From Bacillus massilinigeriensis (lineage in GTDB: Bacteria > Bacillota > Bacilli > Bacillales > Cytobacillaceae): DNA of 64,000 nt. The stretch is from NCBI RefSeq assembly GCF_900117315.1, contig NZ_LT630337.1:564322-628321 (forward strand). The letters are read 5' to 3'. The translations under genes were made by a program, and so were the position numbers. The notes under the pieces are model-generated. The model searched no databases. It was given only the letters and a program-made list of their open reading frames with translations, and was not told the origin of the DNA. Shown piece by piece: positions 57,131 through 64,000 of the stretch (position 1 is the first letter of the stretch; each line of letters opens with the position of its first letter).

Positions 57131-58476
57131 ATGTCTAACAAAAATTTGATTCAGCTACCAGATGGTTATCTGAACCGCACTCCTTATTTTCAGTACATCC
57201 TATTATCCTTGGTATTCCCATTATGGGCGGTAGCAGCTAGCCTAAATGATATTCTGATTACTCAGTTCAAACACGTATTTGAGCTAAGTGATTTCGCGAG
57301 TGCCTTTGTCCAAAGTGCTTTTTATGGCGGTTACTTTTTTATTGCAATCCCGGCTTCCATGTTGATGAAAAAAACAAATTATAAGACGGGGATTATTGCT
57401 GGTTTGTTGTTCTATATTGTGGGCTGTTCGTTATTTTATCCAGCTTCCCATATGGCAACCTACACAATGTTTCTATTCGCTCTTTTTGTAATTGCTATCG
57501 GATTGAGTTTTCTTGAAACATCGGCAAATACATATAGTTCTATGATTGGTCCACGTAAATATTCGACATTGCGCTTAAATATTAGTCAAACATTTTATCC
57601 AATTGGCTCTATTTCAGGAATTTTGCTTGGTAAATACCTAGTCTTCAAGGAAGGTGCCAGCCTTGAGCACAAATGGCAAAGATGTCTTCGGCAGAGGCTC
57701 AAGAATTTGGAAGACAAATGCTACAACACACACTTGAACCATACAAATATATAATTTTTGTCTTAATAGGAGTCTTGATTTTATTCACTTTTACAAAATT
57801 CCCAGATTGTAAACCAGTTGTTGCAAAAATAACAGGGTCTAAGAAAGTTCCAAATTTATTCCACACACTAAAATATCTGGCTGGATTAAAGGATTTCCGT
57901 AAAGGAATTGCAGCTGAATTTCTATATGTAGGCATGCAGGTCACGGTTTGGTCATTTACGATTCGACTTGCTCTGGATCTTAATCCTGAGATTAATGAAC
58001 GCATGGCTTCGAATTTTATGGTCATTAGTTTTGTCTTCTTCTTTATTGGAAAGTTCGTTGCCAACTTCTTAATTTCACGCTTTAATTCTGCAAAGGTTTT
58101 GGTTGTTTATTCAATCATTGGGGCGGCTACACTTGCATATGTTTCATTCGTGCCAAACATGACTGCGGTATACGGAGCTGTTGCTGTAAGCATGCTGTTT
58201 GGTCCTTGTTGGGCAACCATTTATGCTGAAACTCTTGAAACAGTGAAAGAAAAACAATATACAGAACTGGCTGGTGCAATTCTTGTCATGTCCATTGTTG
58301 GTGCAGCGGTAGTTCCAGCTATTCAAGGATTTGTATCTGATTTATTTGGATCTATGCAGCTATCATTCTTGATTCCAATGGCTTGCTTCATTTTTGTTGG
58401 ATTCCACTTCTATGGAAAATTGAAACAGAATGCTCAAGTGCAAGATGAAGTGGAATTACTTGAAAAAGCCCAATAA
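57131..58476 (+). pseudogene. FucP-family sugar:H+ symporter, frameshifted
   Basis: Major facilitator superfamily sugar transporter of the FucP type, normally about 12 transmembrane helices. The first part (57131 to about 57670, about 180 residues, six helices) starts with ATG behind aaaggag. The remainder continues in another frame from about 57673 to 58476. The break is at gagcacaaatggcaaag: adding one A to the AAA run restores CAC-AAA-ATG-GCA and a continuous protein of about 448 residues. It is thus a one-base deletion, either real or a sequencing error in a short homopolymer. It is first in the sugar operon behind operators O2 and O3. Confidence 0.85.
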
Positions 58477-58489
58477 AAAACTTTATTCA

Positions 58490-58518
58490 ATGGGGGCAGC
58501 CTTAAATCTCGCCCCCAT
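58490..58518 (+). other. Intercistronic hairpin after the transporter gene
   Basis: Perfect 8-bp stem atgggggc/gcccccat with a 13-base loop, followed by cgaaaa rather than T. It lies between transporter and epimerase-like genes and may stabilise or segment the mRNA rather than terminate it. Confidence 0.6.
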
Positions 58519-58543
58519 CGAAAATAGTAGGAGATGACCAATA

Positions 58544-59560
58544 GTGATTACTGGAAACATAGTATTACAGCGTGATTTTTTTACCGAAAATAAAAAGGTT
58601 ATTTTTGAAAATGATGAAATGAAGGCGAGTCTCTTCCGTTATCCATCTGGTGTGGAGGCAATTGAACTGATAAATTCCCGCGGCCGGATGGTGGTTCTTC
58701 CATATATGGGCCAGATGATCTGGGACTTAGAATTTGATGATCTGGATCTTAAAATGAAAAATATGTTCTCACAGCCGAAAAAGGTAGCAAACGTAGAAGA
58801 TACTTATGGATGCTTTGCTTTTCACTCAGGTTTGATTCGCAATGGCTGTCCGGGACCAGAGGATGATTACGAGCTACACGGTGAAATGCCATGTGCAGAA
58901 ATGGAAAAGGCTTGGCTCGAAATAACAGCTGAGGGTATGGCCATTTGTGGTGAAACTGAATATGTGAAGGGGTTTGGACATCACTATCTTGCGCGACCAA
59001 TGGTAAAGATGTTACGGAATGCAACGTTTATTGAAATTACCATGAATGTCAAGAATCTCTCAGGGGCAGAGATGCCACTTCAATATATGTGCCACACAAA
59101 CTATGCTTATATTGAAAATGCCGTAATGAAGCAAAATATCCCTGACGAAGCTCTTCGTTTACGCGAGTCTGTACCTGGACATGTAAAGCCTACCGAAAAG
59201 TGGCTAGATTTTAATAAAAAGATTCTAAGTGGCGAGGAAACCATAACTGCCTTAAATCAGCCAGAGATGTACGATCCTGAAATTGTATTTTTTGCCGATA
59301 AGCTAGATCAGTATAAGGATTTGGCTGAATTTGAAATGGTGGCTCCGGATGGAACTACCTATTTCACCAGATTTTCAACGGCTGAATTCAATTATGCTAC
59401 ACGGTGGATTTTACACAACAGCGATCAGCAGGTAGGGGCATTCGTGCTACCGGCAACCTGTAGACCAGAAGGCTTCCTTGCAGCGGAAAAAGCAGGCACA
59501 TTAATAAAACTAGCTGCCGGAGAAGAACGAACATTTACTGTGACAACAGGGAAAAGGTAA
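58544..59560 (+). CDS. DUF4432 / aldose 1-epimerase-like protein
   Basis: A 338-residue protein of the galactose-mutarotase-like fold (DUF4432 group). Family-like segments: GRMVVLPYMGQMIWDLEFD, an FHSGLIRNGCPG segment, DYELHGEMPCAE with the expected active-site His, and the MCHTNYAYIE segment near residue 185. GTG start behind taggagatg. In this operon it may interconvert sugar anomers before phosphorylation by the kinase, taking the place of RbsD. Substrate not determined. Confidence 0.8.
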   Translation: MITGNIVLQRDFFTENKKVIFENDEMKASLFRYPSGVEAIELINSRGRMVVLPYMGQMIWDLEFDDLDLKMKNMFSQPKKVANVEDTYGCFAFHSGLIRNGCPGPEDDYELHGEMPCAEMEKAWLEITAEGMAICGETEYVKGFGHHYLARPMVKMLRNATFIEITMNVKNLSGAEMPLQYMCHTNYAYIENAVMKQNIPDEALRLRESVPGHVKPTEKWLDFNKKILSGEETITALNQPEMYDPEIVFFADKLDQYKDLAEFEMVAPDGTTYFTRFSTAEFNYATRWILHNSDQQVGAFVLPATCRPEGFLAAEKAGTLIKLAAGEERTFTVTTGKR

Positions 59561-59572
59561 GGGGGAAGCAGC

Positions 59573-60493
59573 ATGGACATTGCAGTAATTGGATCAAATA
59601 TGGTAGATCTTATTTCTTATATTGATAAAATGCCCAAAGAAGGGGAAACATTAGAGGCACCAGATTTTGAAATTGGCTGTGGAGGAAAGGGAGCCAATCA
59701 GGCAGTAGCGGCAGCTAAAATGGGTTCGAAGGTTATGATGGTCACAAAAGTAGGCGATGATCTTTTTGCTGATAACACCATTAGGAACCTTGAGAAATAT
59801 GGAATTGATACGGAGTTTACGAATAAAGTTCCAAATACATCTAGTGGAGTTGCTCCAATTTTTGTAGATCCGGATTCCAAAAATCGAATTTTGATTATTA
59901 AAGGAGCGAATAAATACCTTTTACCTGAGGATGTGGACCGGGCGGCAGAGAAATTGAAGGAGTGCGCATTAATTGTTTTACAGCTCGAAGTACCGTTAGA
60001 AACGGTTTACCGAGCAATTGAATTTGGCAATGAACACGGAATACCTGTAATCTTAAACCCTGCTCCGGCCACTAAAGAATTAGACTTTAACTATGTATGT
60101 AAATGTGACTTCTTTATACCGAATGAGACGGAATTAGAGATCCTGACAGGAATGCCTACAGAAACGGAAGCCAATATTAAGGAAGCAGCCAATACCCTAA
60201 TAGCGAAGGGTGTAAAGGACGTCATTGTTACCATGGGCAGCCGAGGTGTTATGTGGGTGACCAAGGAGGAAGTCCGAAAGATTGATTCTTTTAAAGTAGA
60301 CGCAATTGATACAACGGGTGCGGGAGATGCCTTTATTGGCTGCTTTGCTCACTATTACGCAAAGAATAAAGATATTCAACAGGCGATCAAAATGGCCACT
60401 GCATTTGCTGCGTTAAGTGTGAAGAAACGAGGCACACAGTCTTCCTATCCAAGTATGGAGGAATTTGAGGAATTTTTGCATATCAATGTTTAA
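59573..60493 (+). CDS. rbsK: Ribokinase-like PfkB-family sugar kinase
   Basis: A 306-residue PfkB carbohydrate kinase closely resembling ribokinase. Signature 1 GCGGKGANQAVAAAKMG is near residue 35. Signature 2 is DTTGAGDAF, with D252 as the catalytic base. Phosphorylates ribose (or a related sugar) with ATP after uptake. It begins 12 bases after the epimerase-like gene behind aagggggaag and ends the operon before a terminator. Ribose is the leading guess for the operon substrate; deoxyribose or another pentose is possible. Confidence 0.85.
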   Translation: MDIAVIGSNMVDLISYIDKMPKEGETLEAPDFEIGCGGKGANQAVAAAKMGSKVMMVTKVGDDLFADNTIRNLEKYGIDTEFTNKVPNTSSGVAPIFVDPDSKNRILIIKGANKYLLPEDVDRAAEKLKECALIVLQLEVPLETVYRAIEFGNEHGIPVILNPAPATKELDFNYVCKCDFFIPNETELEILTGMPTETEANIKEAANTLIAKGVKDVIVTMGSRGVMWVTKEEVRKIDSFKVDAIDTTGAGDAFIGCFAHYYAKNKDIQQAIKMATAFAALSVKKRGTQSSYPSMEEFEEFLHINV

Positions 60494-60499
60494 CACAAA

Positions 60500-60530
60500 T
60501 GGAACAGGGTGTCTGGCACCCTGTTCTTAT
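60500..60530 (+). terminator. Terminator of the sugar operon
   Basis: A 10-bp stem gaacagggtg/caccctgttc (60502-60511 with 60516-60525) with a four-base loop, followed by a short ttat tail. Confidence 0.75.
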
Positions 60531-60721
60531 ATCGAACATCGACTTAAACTAGAAAAGTGGGATTGAGATTAGTATCAGGAATGAGAGTCTAACTACATTT
60601 AATCAAATTTTCGTTCATACGGTTGTCAATTCCATAAATATAATAGGAAAGATTATATGGAGCCAATATCAGACATGTTTCCTTTACTTTTGGAAAGTTT
60701 AAAAATAAAGGAGGAAATCTC

Positions 60722-60979
60722 ATGTCACGAAGAAATGGAGATAAAATCTTAATTCCAGAAGCAAGACATGGTATTGACCAAATAAAGGCAAAAGTAGTAG
60801 GGGTAAATGAACCAGAGCAAGCCAAATTTGAAGCAGCTAAGGAGGTAGGGGTTATTTTAAACAAAGGATATAATGGGGGATTGACCTCAAAACAGGCGGG
60901 TAAAGTTGGTGGCAGATTAGGAGGAAATATGGTTAAGGAGCTCATCAAAATAGCCCAAGAGAATTTGGGGAAAAAATAA
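60722..60979 (+). CDS. Alpha/beta-type small acid-soluble spore protein
   Basis: An 85-residue SASP that coats and protects spore DNA and is degraded by GPR at germination. The body KFEAAKEVGVILNKGYNGGL and KAGKVGGRLGGN-type C-terminal half (QAGKVGGRLGGNMVKELI) fit the family; the N-terminus is longer and more charged than in SspA/SspB. The GPR-site region reads KFEAAKEVG, a divergent form. Site aaaggagg. A CATAAATA at 60633-60640 fits a sigma-G -10 box, but I see no good -35. It stands alone in the accessory block. Confidence 0.85.
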   Translation: MSRRNGDKILIPEARHGIDQIKAKVVGVNEPEQAKFEAAKEVGVILNKGYNGGLTSKQAGKVGGRLGGNMVKELIKIAQENLGKK

Positions 60980-60989
60980 TAAGATTGAA

Positions 60990-61022
60990 AAAGAGGTGGA
61001 GATATAAGAGTCCACCTCTTTT
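60990..61022. terminator. Bidirectional terminator between the SASP and DUF4352 genes
   Basis: An 11-bp stem aaagaggtgga/tccacctcttt (60990-61000 with 61011-61021), with T-runs on both strands, between two convergent genes. Confidence 0.85.
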
Positions 61023-61024
61023 GA

Positions 61025-61615
61025 TTATTTTAAATTGATAACCTCTGTTTCTGTTCCAAAGGCTCCAGTTTGAACCTGTAATTGAAGATTATTTGCTTTT
61101 GCAATATCTGGAGCAACATCGAATACAACCTTTCCAGACATTTCTGAGTCAGGGTTTAATTGTTGTACGAGAAAGCTGTTTTGGATATCGCCACTTTCAC
61201 TTTGATTGGCTGATAGGCTTGCTGCAGCATCGGCCTCATAAGTTTTATCACCACGTTTTAATTTGAAAAAGCTGGAGTCAACAGTTACTGCTTCATTGCC
61301 ATTGTTTTTGACATCAACATTAATGATAATGAATCTGCCGTTTGCCTTTTCTGGTAATGCGGAAGGTCCAACCTGAGTAGCAGTATCTTTACTATTTACC
61401 TTGTACTGCATATCTCCAACCTTTACTTGGTCTCCAATACCATAGGCCTTTTCCGCTTTTTCTTCTGTTTTGTCTTTTTTATTAGTGGCTGGAGCTGTTT
61501 TTTGATCATCATCATCCCCATTACCACAATTGGTTAGTGCGATAACGACAATTATAGCCAATATCCAGAACCAAATTCGCTTATAAAACGGTTTTTTTCT
61601 TCTTTCATCTGCCAT
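61025..61615 (-). CDS. Membrane-anchored DUF4352 protein
   Basis: A 196-residue protein with a charged N-terminus, one hydrophobic segment (about residues 13-28) ending in LTNCG, and a Lys/Glu/Asp-rich linker. The rest is an extracellular DUF4352 immunoglobulin-like domain (YGIGDQVKVGDMQYKV... RFIIINVDVKNNGNEAV). LTNC resembles a lipobox poorly, so I favour a transmembrane anchor with an unmodified cysteine. ATG start with gaaggggatt upstream on the minus strand. The function of this family is unknown. Confidence 0.8.
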   Translation of the reverse strand: MADERRKKPFYKRIWFWILAIIVVIALTNCGNGDDDDQKTAPATNKKDKTEEKAEKAYGIGDQVKVGDMQYKVNSKDTATQVGPSALPEKANGRFIIINVDVKNNGNEAVTVDSSFFKLKRGDKTYEADAAASLSANQSESGDIQNSFLVQQLNPDSEMSGKVVFDVAPDIAKANNLQLQVQTGAFGTETEVINLK

Positions 61616-61865
61616 TTTTTAATCCCCTTCAAGTCATTTGTTTATCAAGCCTGTGTTTGAACTTTGTTCTTATTTTTTATCATTTTCCTTTTCGTATGAA
61701 TTTATTCTTTTCCAATGAAGTGTGATGAAGGAAGAGACAGGGCATATGGGTTATTTTTTTCTTTAATTAACAAAAAGAGGAATTAAATTGGTAATGGAAT
61801 GCTGCTTAATGTTTGAATTTCTCCTCATTAAGAGTTGAAGAATATTTGCAAGGGGTGAGAATCTT

Positions 61866-62309
61866 TTGAACGTGATTACAACCTTTGTTAAAAAGAAGCA
61901 AGAGAAAAGGCTCAAATATGAAAAGTCTGTTTTACGAGAAATATCTTTAAATAGTCTGAAGGAAAGAGTACAAAATTATTTTGGTGCATCTAATCTTACC
62001 TCGCATCTTGTTTTAGAGAGTGGGATTGAGGAAGCCTTATATGATGTTGCTATTGAAGCATACCTATTAGGTGCTCATTTTAGCCGGTTTGGTTTTTATG
62101 GTGAATCTGTAGAGAGCGTAAAGAAACGTTGCTACTATGAAGAAAAGCATTTAATTGATACTTTATATAATTTCTTATTATTTTGGGGAAAAGGAGCAGA
62201 AGGGGTTTATAGTGAATCCTTGTTTTATATTTGTGAGCAATATGTTGATAGCTGGTGGAGGGAAGGATTTCGAAAGGGAGAAAGACGTTATAAGTTAAGA
62301 CTTCATTAA
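61866..62309 (+). CDS. ybaK: YbaK-like DUF2521 protein
   Basis: A 147-residue cytosolic protein rich in charged and aromatic residues, matching B. subtilis YbaK in length and position just before cwlD. No catalytic motif is visible and its function is unknown. TTG start (MNVITTFVKKKQ) behind aaggggtga. It marks the return of conserved gene order after the accessory block. Confidence 0.8.
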   Translation: MNVITTFVKKKQEKRLKYEKSVLREISLNSLKERVQNYFGASNLTSHLVLESGIEEALYDVAIEAYLLGAHFSRFGFYGESVESVKKRCYYEEKHLIDTLYNFLLFWGKGAEGVYSESLFYICEQYVDSWWREGFRKGERRYKLRLH

Positions 62310-62332
62310 TTTCATCCTTTTTGTTCTAGAGT

Positions 62333-62374
62333 TCCCACTTGTCCCATATATTTGAATTGTGAGGGACAAGCGGG
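62333..62374 (+). promoter_or_regulatory. Inverted repeat between ybaK and cwlD
   Basis: cccacttgtccc (62333-62344) pairs with gggacaagcggg (62363-62374), 12 bp with one A-C mismatch. It has no T-run. A CATATATT at 62345-62352 in its loop fits a sigma-E -10 box, but the -35 is unclear. Confidence 0.5.
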
Positions 62375-62392
62375 AAGGAATGATTGGGACAT

Positions 62393-63112
62393 ATGAAAAA
62401 AAAGCTAAGAATTGTTGCCTTTATTGGAGGACTTCTTATTCTTTTTATAATATTGCAATATGATTTTTTGAATAATAATTCTTGGAAATCATGGAATCTT
62501 CCCCTTTCAGGAAGAATCATCTTGCTTGATCCTGGTCATGGTGGCCCAGATGGTGGAGCAGGGGATAAGGATGCCTTGGAAAAGGACATTGCACTAAGTG
62601 TATCATTAAAGTTAAGGGATTATCTTCAAGAGCAAGGTGCACTTGTCATAATGACGAGGGAATCTGATACTGATCTTGCGGATGAAGATACAAAAGGGTA
62701 TAGCCGAAGGAAAGTAGAAGACTTAAAGAAGAGGCTTGATCTAATTAATAACTCTGGAGCGGATTTTTATATTAGTATTCATTTAAATGCTATTCCATCA
62801 GCCAGGTGGAGCGGTGCTCAAACTTTTTATGCTCCGCAATTAATAGAAAACAGAAGGGCTGCAAGATTCATTCAAGAAGAGCTAAGAATTAATTTAGAGA
62901 ATACTACTCGAAAAGCAAAAGCAATGAATTCGGTCTATATTCTTAAACATTCTAATATACCTGGTGTTCTAGTTGAAATTGGATTTTTATCAAACCCAGT
63001 GGAAAAAGCAAAGCTAAAGAATGATGATTATCAAGAAAAAGTAGCTGCGTCCATATACAAAGGAATGCTTCGGTATTATTCTAAGGAAAGTGAATTAGTG
63101 GAGGTTGAATGA
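62393..63112 (+). CDS. cwlD: Germination-specific N-acetylmuramoyl-L-alanine amidase CwlD
   Basis: Cleaves the peptide side chain from muramic acid during spore cortex synthesis, the first step to muramic-delta-lactam. 239 residues: signal or anchor helix (about 7-23) then Amidase_3 with LLDPGHGGPDGGA (H49), zinc ligand E63 in DALEKDIAL, SIHLNA and VEIGFLSNP. ATG at 62393 (MKKKLRIVAF) matches the family; an in-frame TTG at 62384 is closer to gggaagga and cannot be excluded. Expected to be transcribed in the mother cell by sigma-E. Confidence 0.95.
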   Translation: MKKKLRIVAFIGGLLILFIILQYDFLNNNSWKSWNLPLSGRIILLDPGHGGPDGGAGDKDALEKDIALSVSLKLRDYLQEQGALVIMTRESDTDLADEDTKGYSRRKVEDLKKRLDLINNSGADFYISIHLNAIPSARWSGAQTFYAPQLIENRRAARFIQEELRINLENTTRKAKAMNSVYILKHSNIPGVLVEIGFLSNPVEKAKLKNDDYQEKVAASIYKGMLRYYSKESELVEVE

Positions 63113-63135
63113 GAAGGTGCCATGCCTTCTTTTTA
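63112..63135 (+). terminator. Terminator after cwlD
   Basis: Short stem agaagg/ccttct (63112-63117 with 63125-63130) with a seven-base loop and a T-run, starting at the cwlD stop codon. Confidence 0.65.
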
Positions 63136-63228
63136 TTATTTCTTCAATTTGAGCAAAGAAAAGGCTTTATTTATATAGTTATTCTATAATAATTGTGTAA
63201 TAGACTTTACAGAAAATATCATTACATA

Positions 63229-63237
63229 TGTTATACT
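63229..63237 (+). promoter_or_regulatory. Extended -10 promoter of salA
   Basis: TGTTATACT at 63229-63237 is an extended -10 element. A TTTACA lies at 63206 with a 20-base spacer, longer than ideal. Confidence 0.55.
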
Positions 63238-63272
63238 GATAAATGGAAACGAATACAAAGGTGGGTGTTTTT

Positions 63273-64000
63273 ATGTTGACTGAGGAAAGGGTAAGGGAGC
63301 TTTTAAACGGATTAACTGAACCATTTTTACATAAAACATTAGGGGAAATTAAAGCGATTCAAGAAGTAAAGGTAAAAGAAGATAAAAACCATGTGAGTGT
63401 AAAAATTGCGATGGCAAAAACAGGTACAGCAGAACAACTGCAGATACAAAGCCAGGTAGTATCTATATTGAAAGAAGCAGGTGCAGATACTGTTGGGTTA
63501 AGATTCAGTGAACTACCAGAAGAAGTATTAGCAAAACACCGCAATAGCACACAGGAAATGGATCAAGGTCTCCTATCTCCTGGAAACAAGACGACTTTTA
63601 TTGCTATTGCTAGTGGCAAAGGTGGAGTAGGAAAATCTACTGTTTCTGTTAACCTTGCAGTGGCTTTAGCGCGTTTAGGGAAAAAGGTTGGGTTAGTGGA
63701 TGCCGATATTTATGGGTTTAGTGTTCCAGATATGATGGGGATAACTAAACGACCAGTTGTAAGAGGGGAAAAGATTCTTCCTGTAGAACGCTTTGGTGTA
63801 AAAGTCATTTCTATGGGCTTTTTTGTAGAGGATAATGCACCAATCATTTGGCGTGGTCCGATGCTTGGAAAAATGCTTAATAGCTTTTTTAATGAAGTAG
63901 AATGGGGAGATTTAGATTACCTTCTTCTTGATTTACCACCGGGAACAGGAGATGTGGCTTTAGATGTACACTCCATGCTTCCAGCTTGTAAAGAAATCAT
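63273..64000 (+). CDS. salA: Mrp/NBP35-family ATPase SalA (3' end beyond the window)
   Basis: Only the first 242 codons are in the window. The N-terminal MIP18/DUF59-like domain (residues 1-85) is followed by the P-loop deviant Walker A SGKGGVGKST near residue 114 and DADIYGFSVPDMMG. In Mrp proteins this domain carries Fe-S clusters or regulates DNA binding; B. subtilis SalA represses scoC and thereby raises protease production. Follows cwlD, as in B. subtilis. Own promoter upstream. Confidence 0.93.
   Translation, partial: MLTEERVRELLNGLTEPFLHKTLGEIKAIQEVKVKEDKNHVSVKIAMAKTGTAEQLQIQSQVVSILKEAGADTVGLRFSELPEEVLAKHRNSTQEMDQGLLSPGNKTTFIAIASGKGGVGKSTVSVNLAVALARLGKKVGLVDADIYGFSVPDMMGITKRPVVRGEKILPVERFGVKVISMGFFVEDNAPIIWRGPMLGKMLNSFFNEVEWGDLDYLLLDLPPGTGDVALDVHSMLPACKEI

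Noticed and set aside
57665-57680. Programmed -1 frameshift in the FucP-type gene
   Set aside because: No X-XXY-YYZ slippery heptamer in the right frame and no evident downstream pseudoknot; a one-base deletion in the A-run is simpler.

Overview
The window is a chromosomal segment of a low-GC, endospore-forming Firmicute of the family Bacillaceae. The evidence is near-complete synteny with the Bacillus subtilis ctsR-to-salA region, Bacillus-type regulatory RNAs (a Cys T-box, an L10 leader, an L13 leader), a CtsR box, and sporulation genes (sigH, cwlD, an alpha/beta-type SASP). Protein sequences are very close to B. subtilis but not identical. I read it as a Bacillus sensu lato species (Neobacillus, Mesobacillus or Cytobacillus-like), not assignable to species by eye.

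Layout. 1-400: the tail of a 23S rRNA gene, an unusually long 23S-5S spacer, 5S rRNA and a terminator. 848-9473: heat-shock operon ctsR-mcsA-mcsB-clpC behind a promoter and CtsR operator, then radA, disA (c-di-AMP synthase) and yacL. 9494-17117: ispD, ispF, gltX, a cysteine T-box controlling cysE-cysS, then mrnC, rlmB, rae1 and sigH. 17237-21033: rpmGB-secE, nusG, rplK-rplA and rplJ-rplL, with separate promoters, leaders and terminators. 21146-29298: the rsmC-like methyltransferase, rpoB and rpoC. 29406-34209: the str operon (rplGB, rpsL, rpsG, fusA, tuf). 35059-50219: the S10-spc-alpha cluster from rpsJ to rplQ behind tandem promoters and a long leader. 50778-55583: ECF transporter module ecfA1-ecfA2-ecfT, truA, rplM and rpsI. 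61866-64000: ybaK, cwlD and the start of salA.

The backbone is therefore mostly translation, transcription and protein quality control, and it is well conserved. The lineage-specific parts are few: a NosL-family copper-type lipoprotein gene on the minus strand between tuf and rpsJ; a structured gene-free stretch between rplQ and ecfA1; an array of ten TCGCGA-centred units with a 20-21 bp period between truA and rplM; and a 6-kb accessory block between rpsI and ybaK. That block holds a LacI-family regulator, a frameshifted FucP-type sugar transporter, a DUF4432 aldose-epimerase-like protein and a ribokinase. They share a palindromic TAAACGTTTA operator and a cre site, and are followed by an SASP and a DUF4352 membrane protein.

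I did not find a clear new defence, mobile or biosynthetic system. The best candidates for something undescribed are the helically phased TCGCGA array, the symmetric operator-dyad-operator control region of the sugar operon, the gene-free structured region after rplQ, and the terminators or attenuators embedded between housekeeping genes (secE/nusG, rpoB/rpoC, upstream of rpoB). No CRISPR array, insertion sequence, prophage or tRNA gene was seen.
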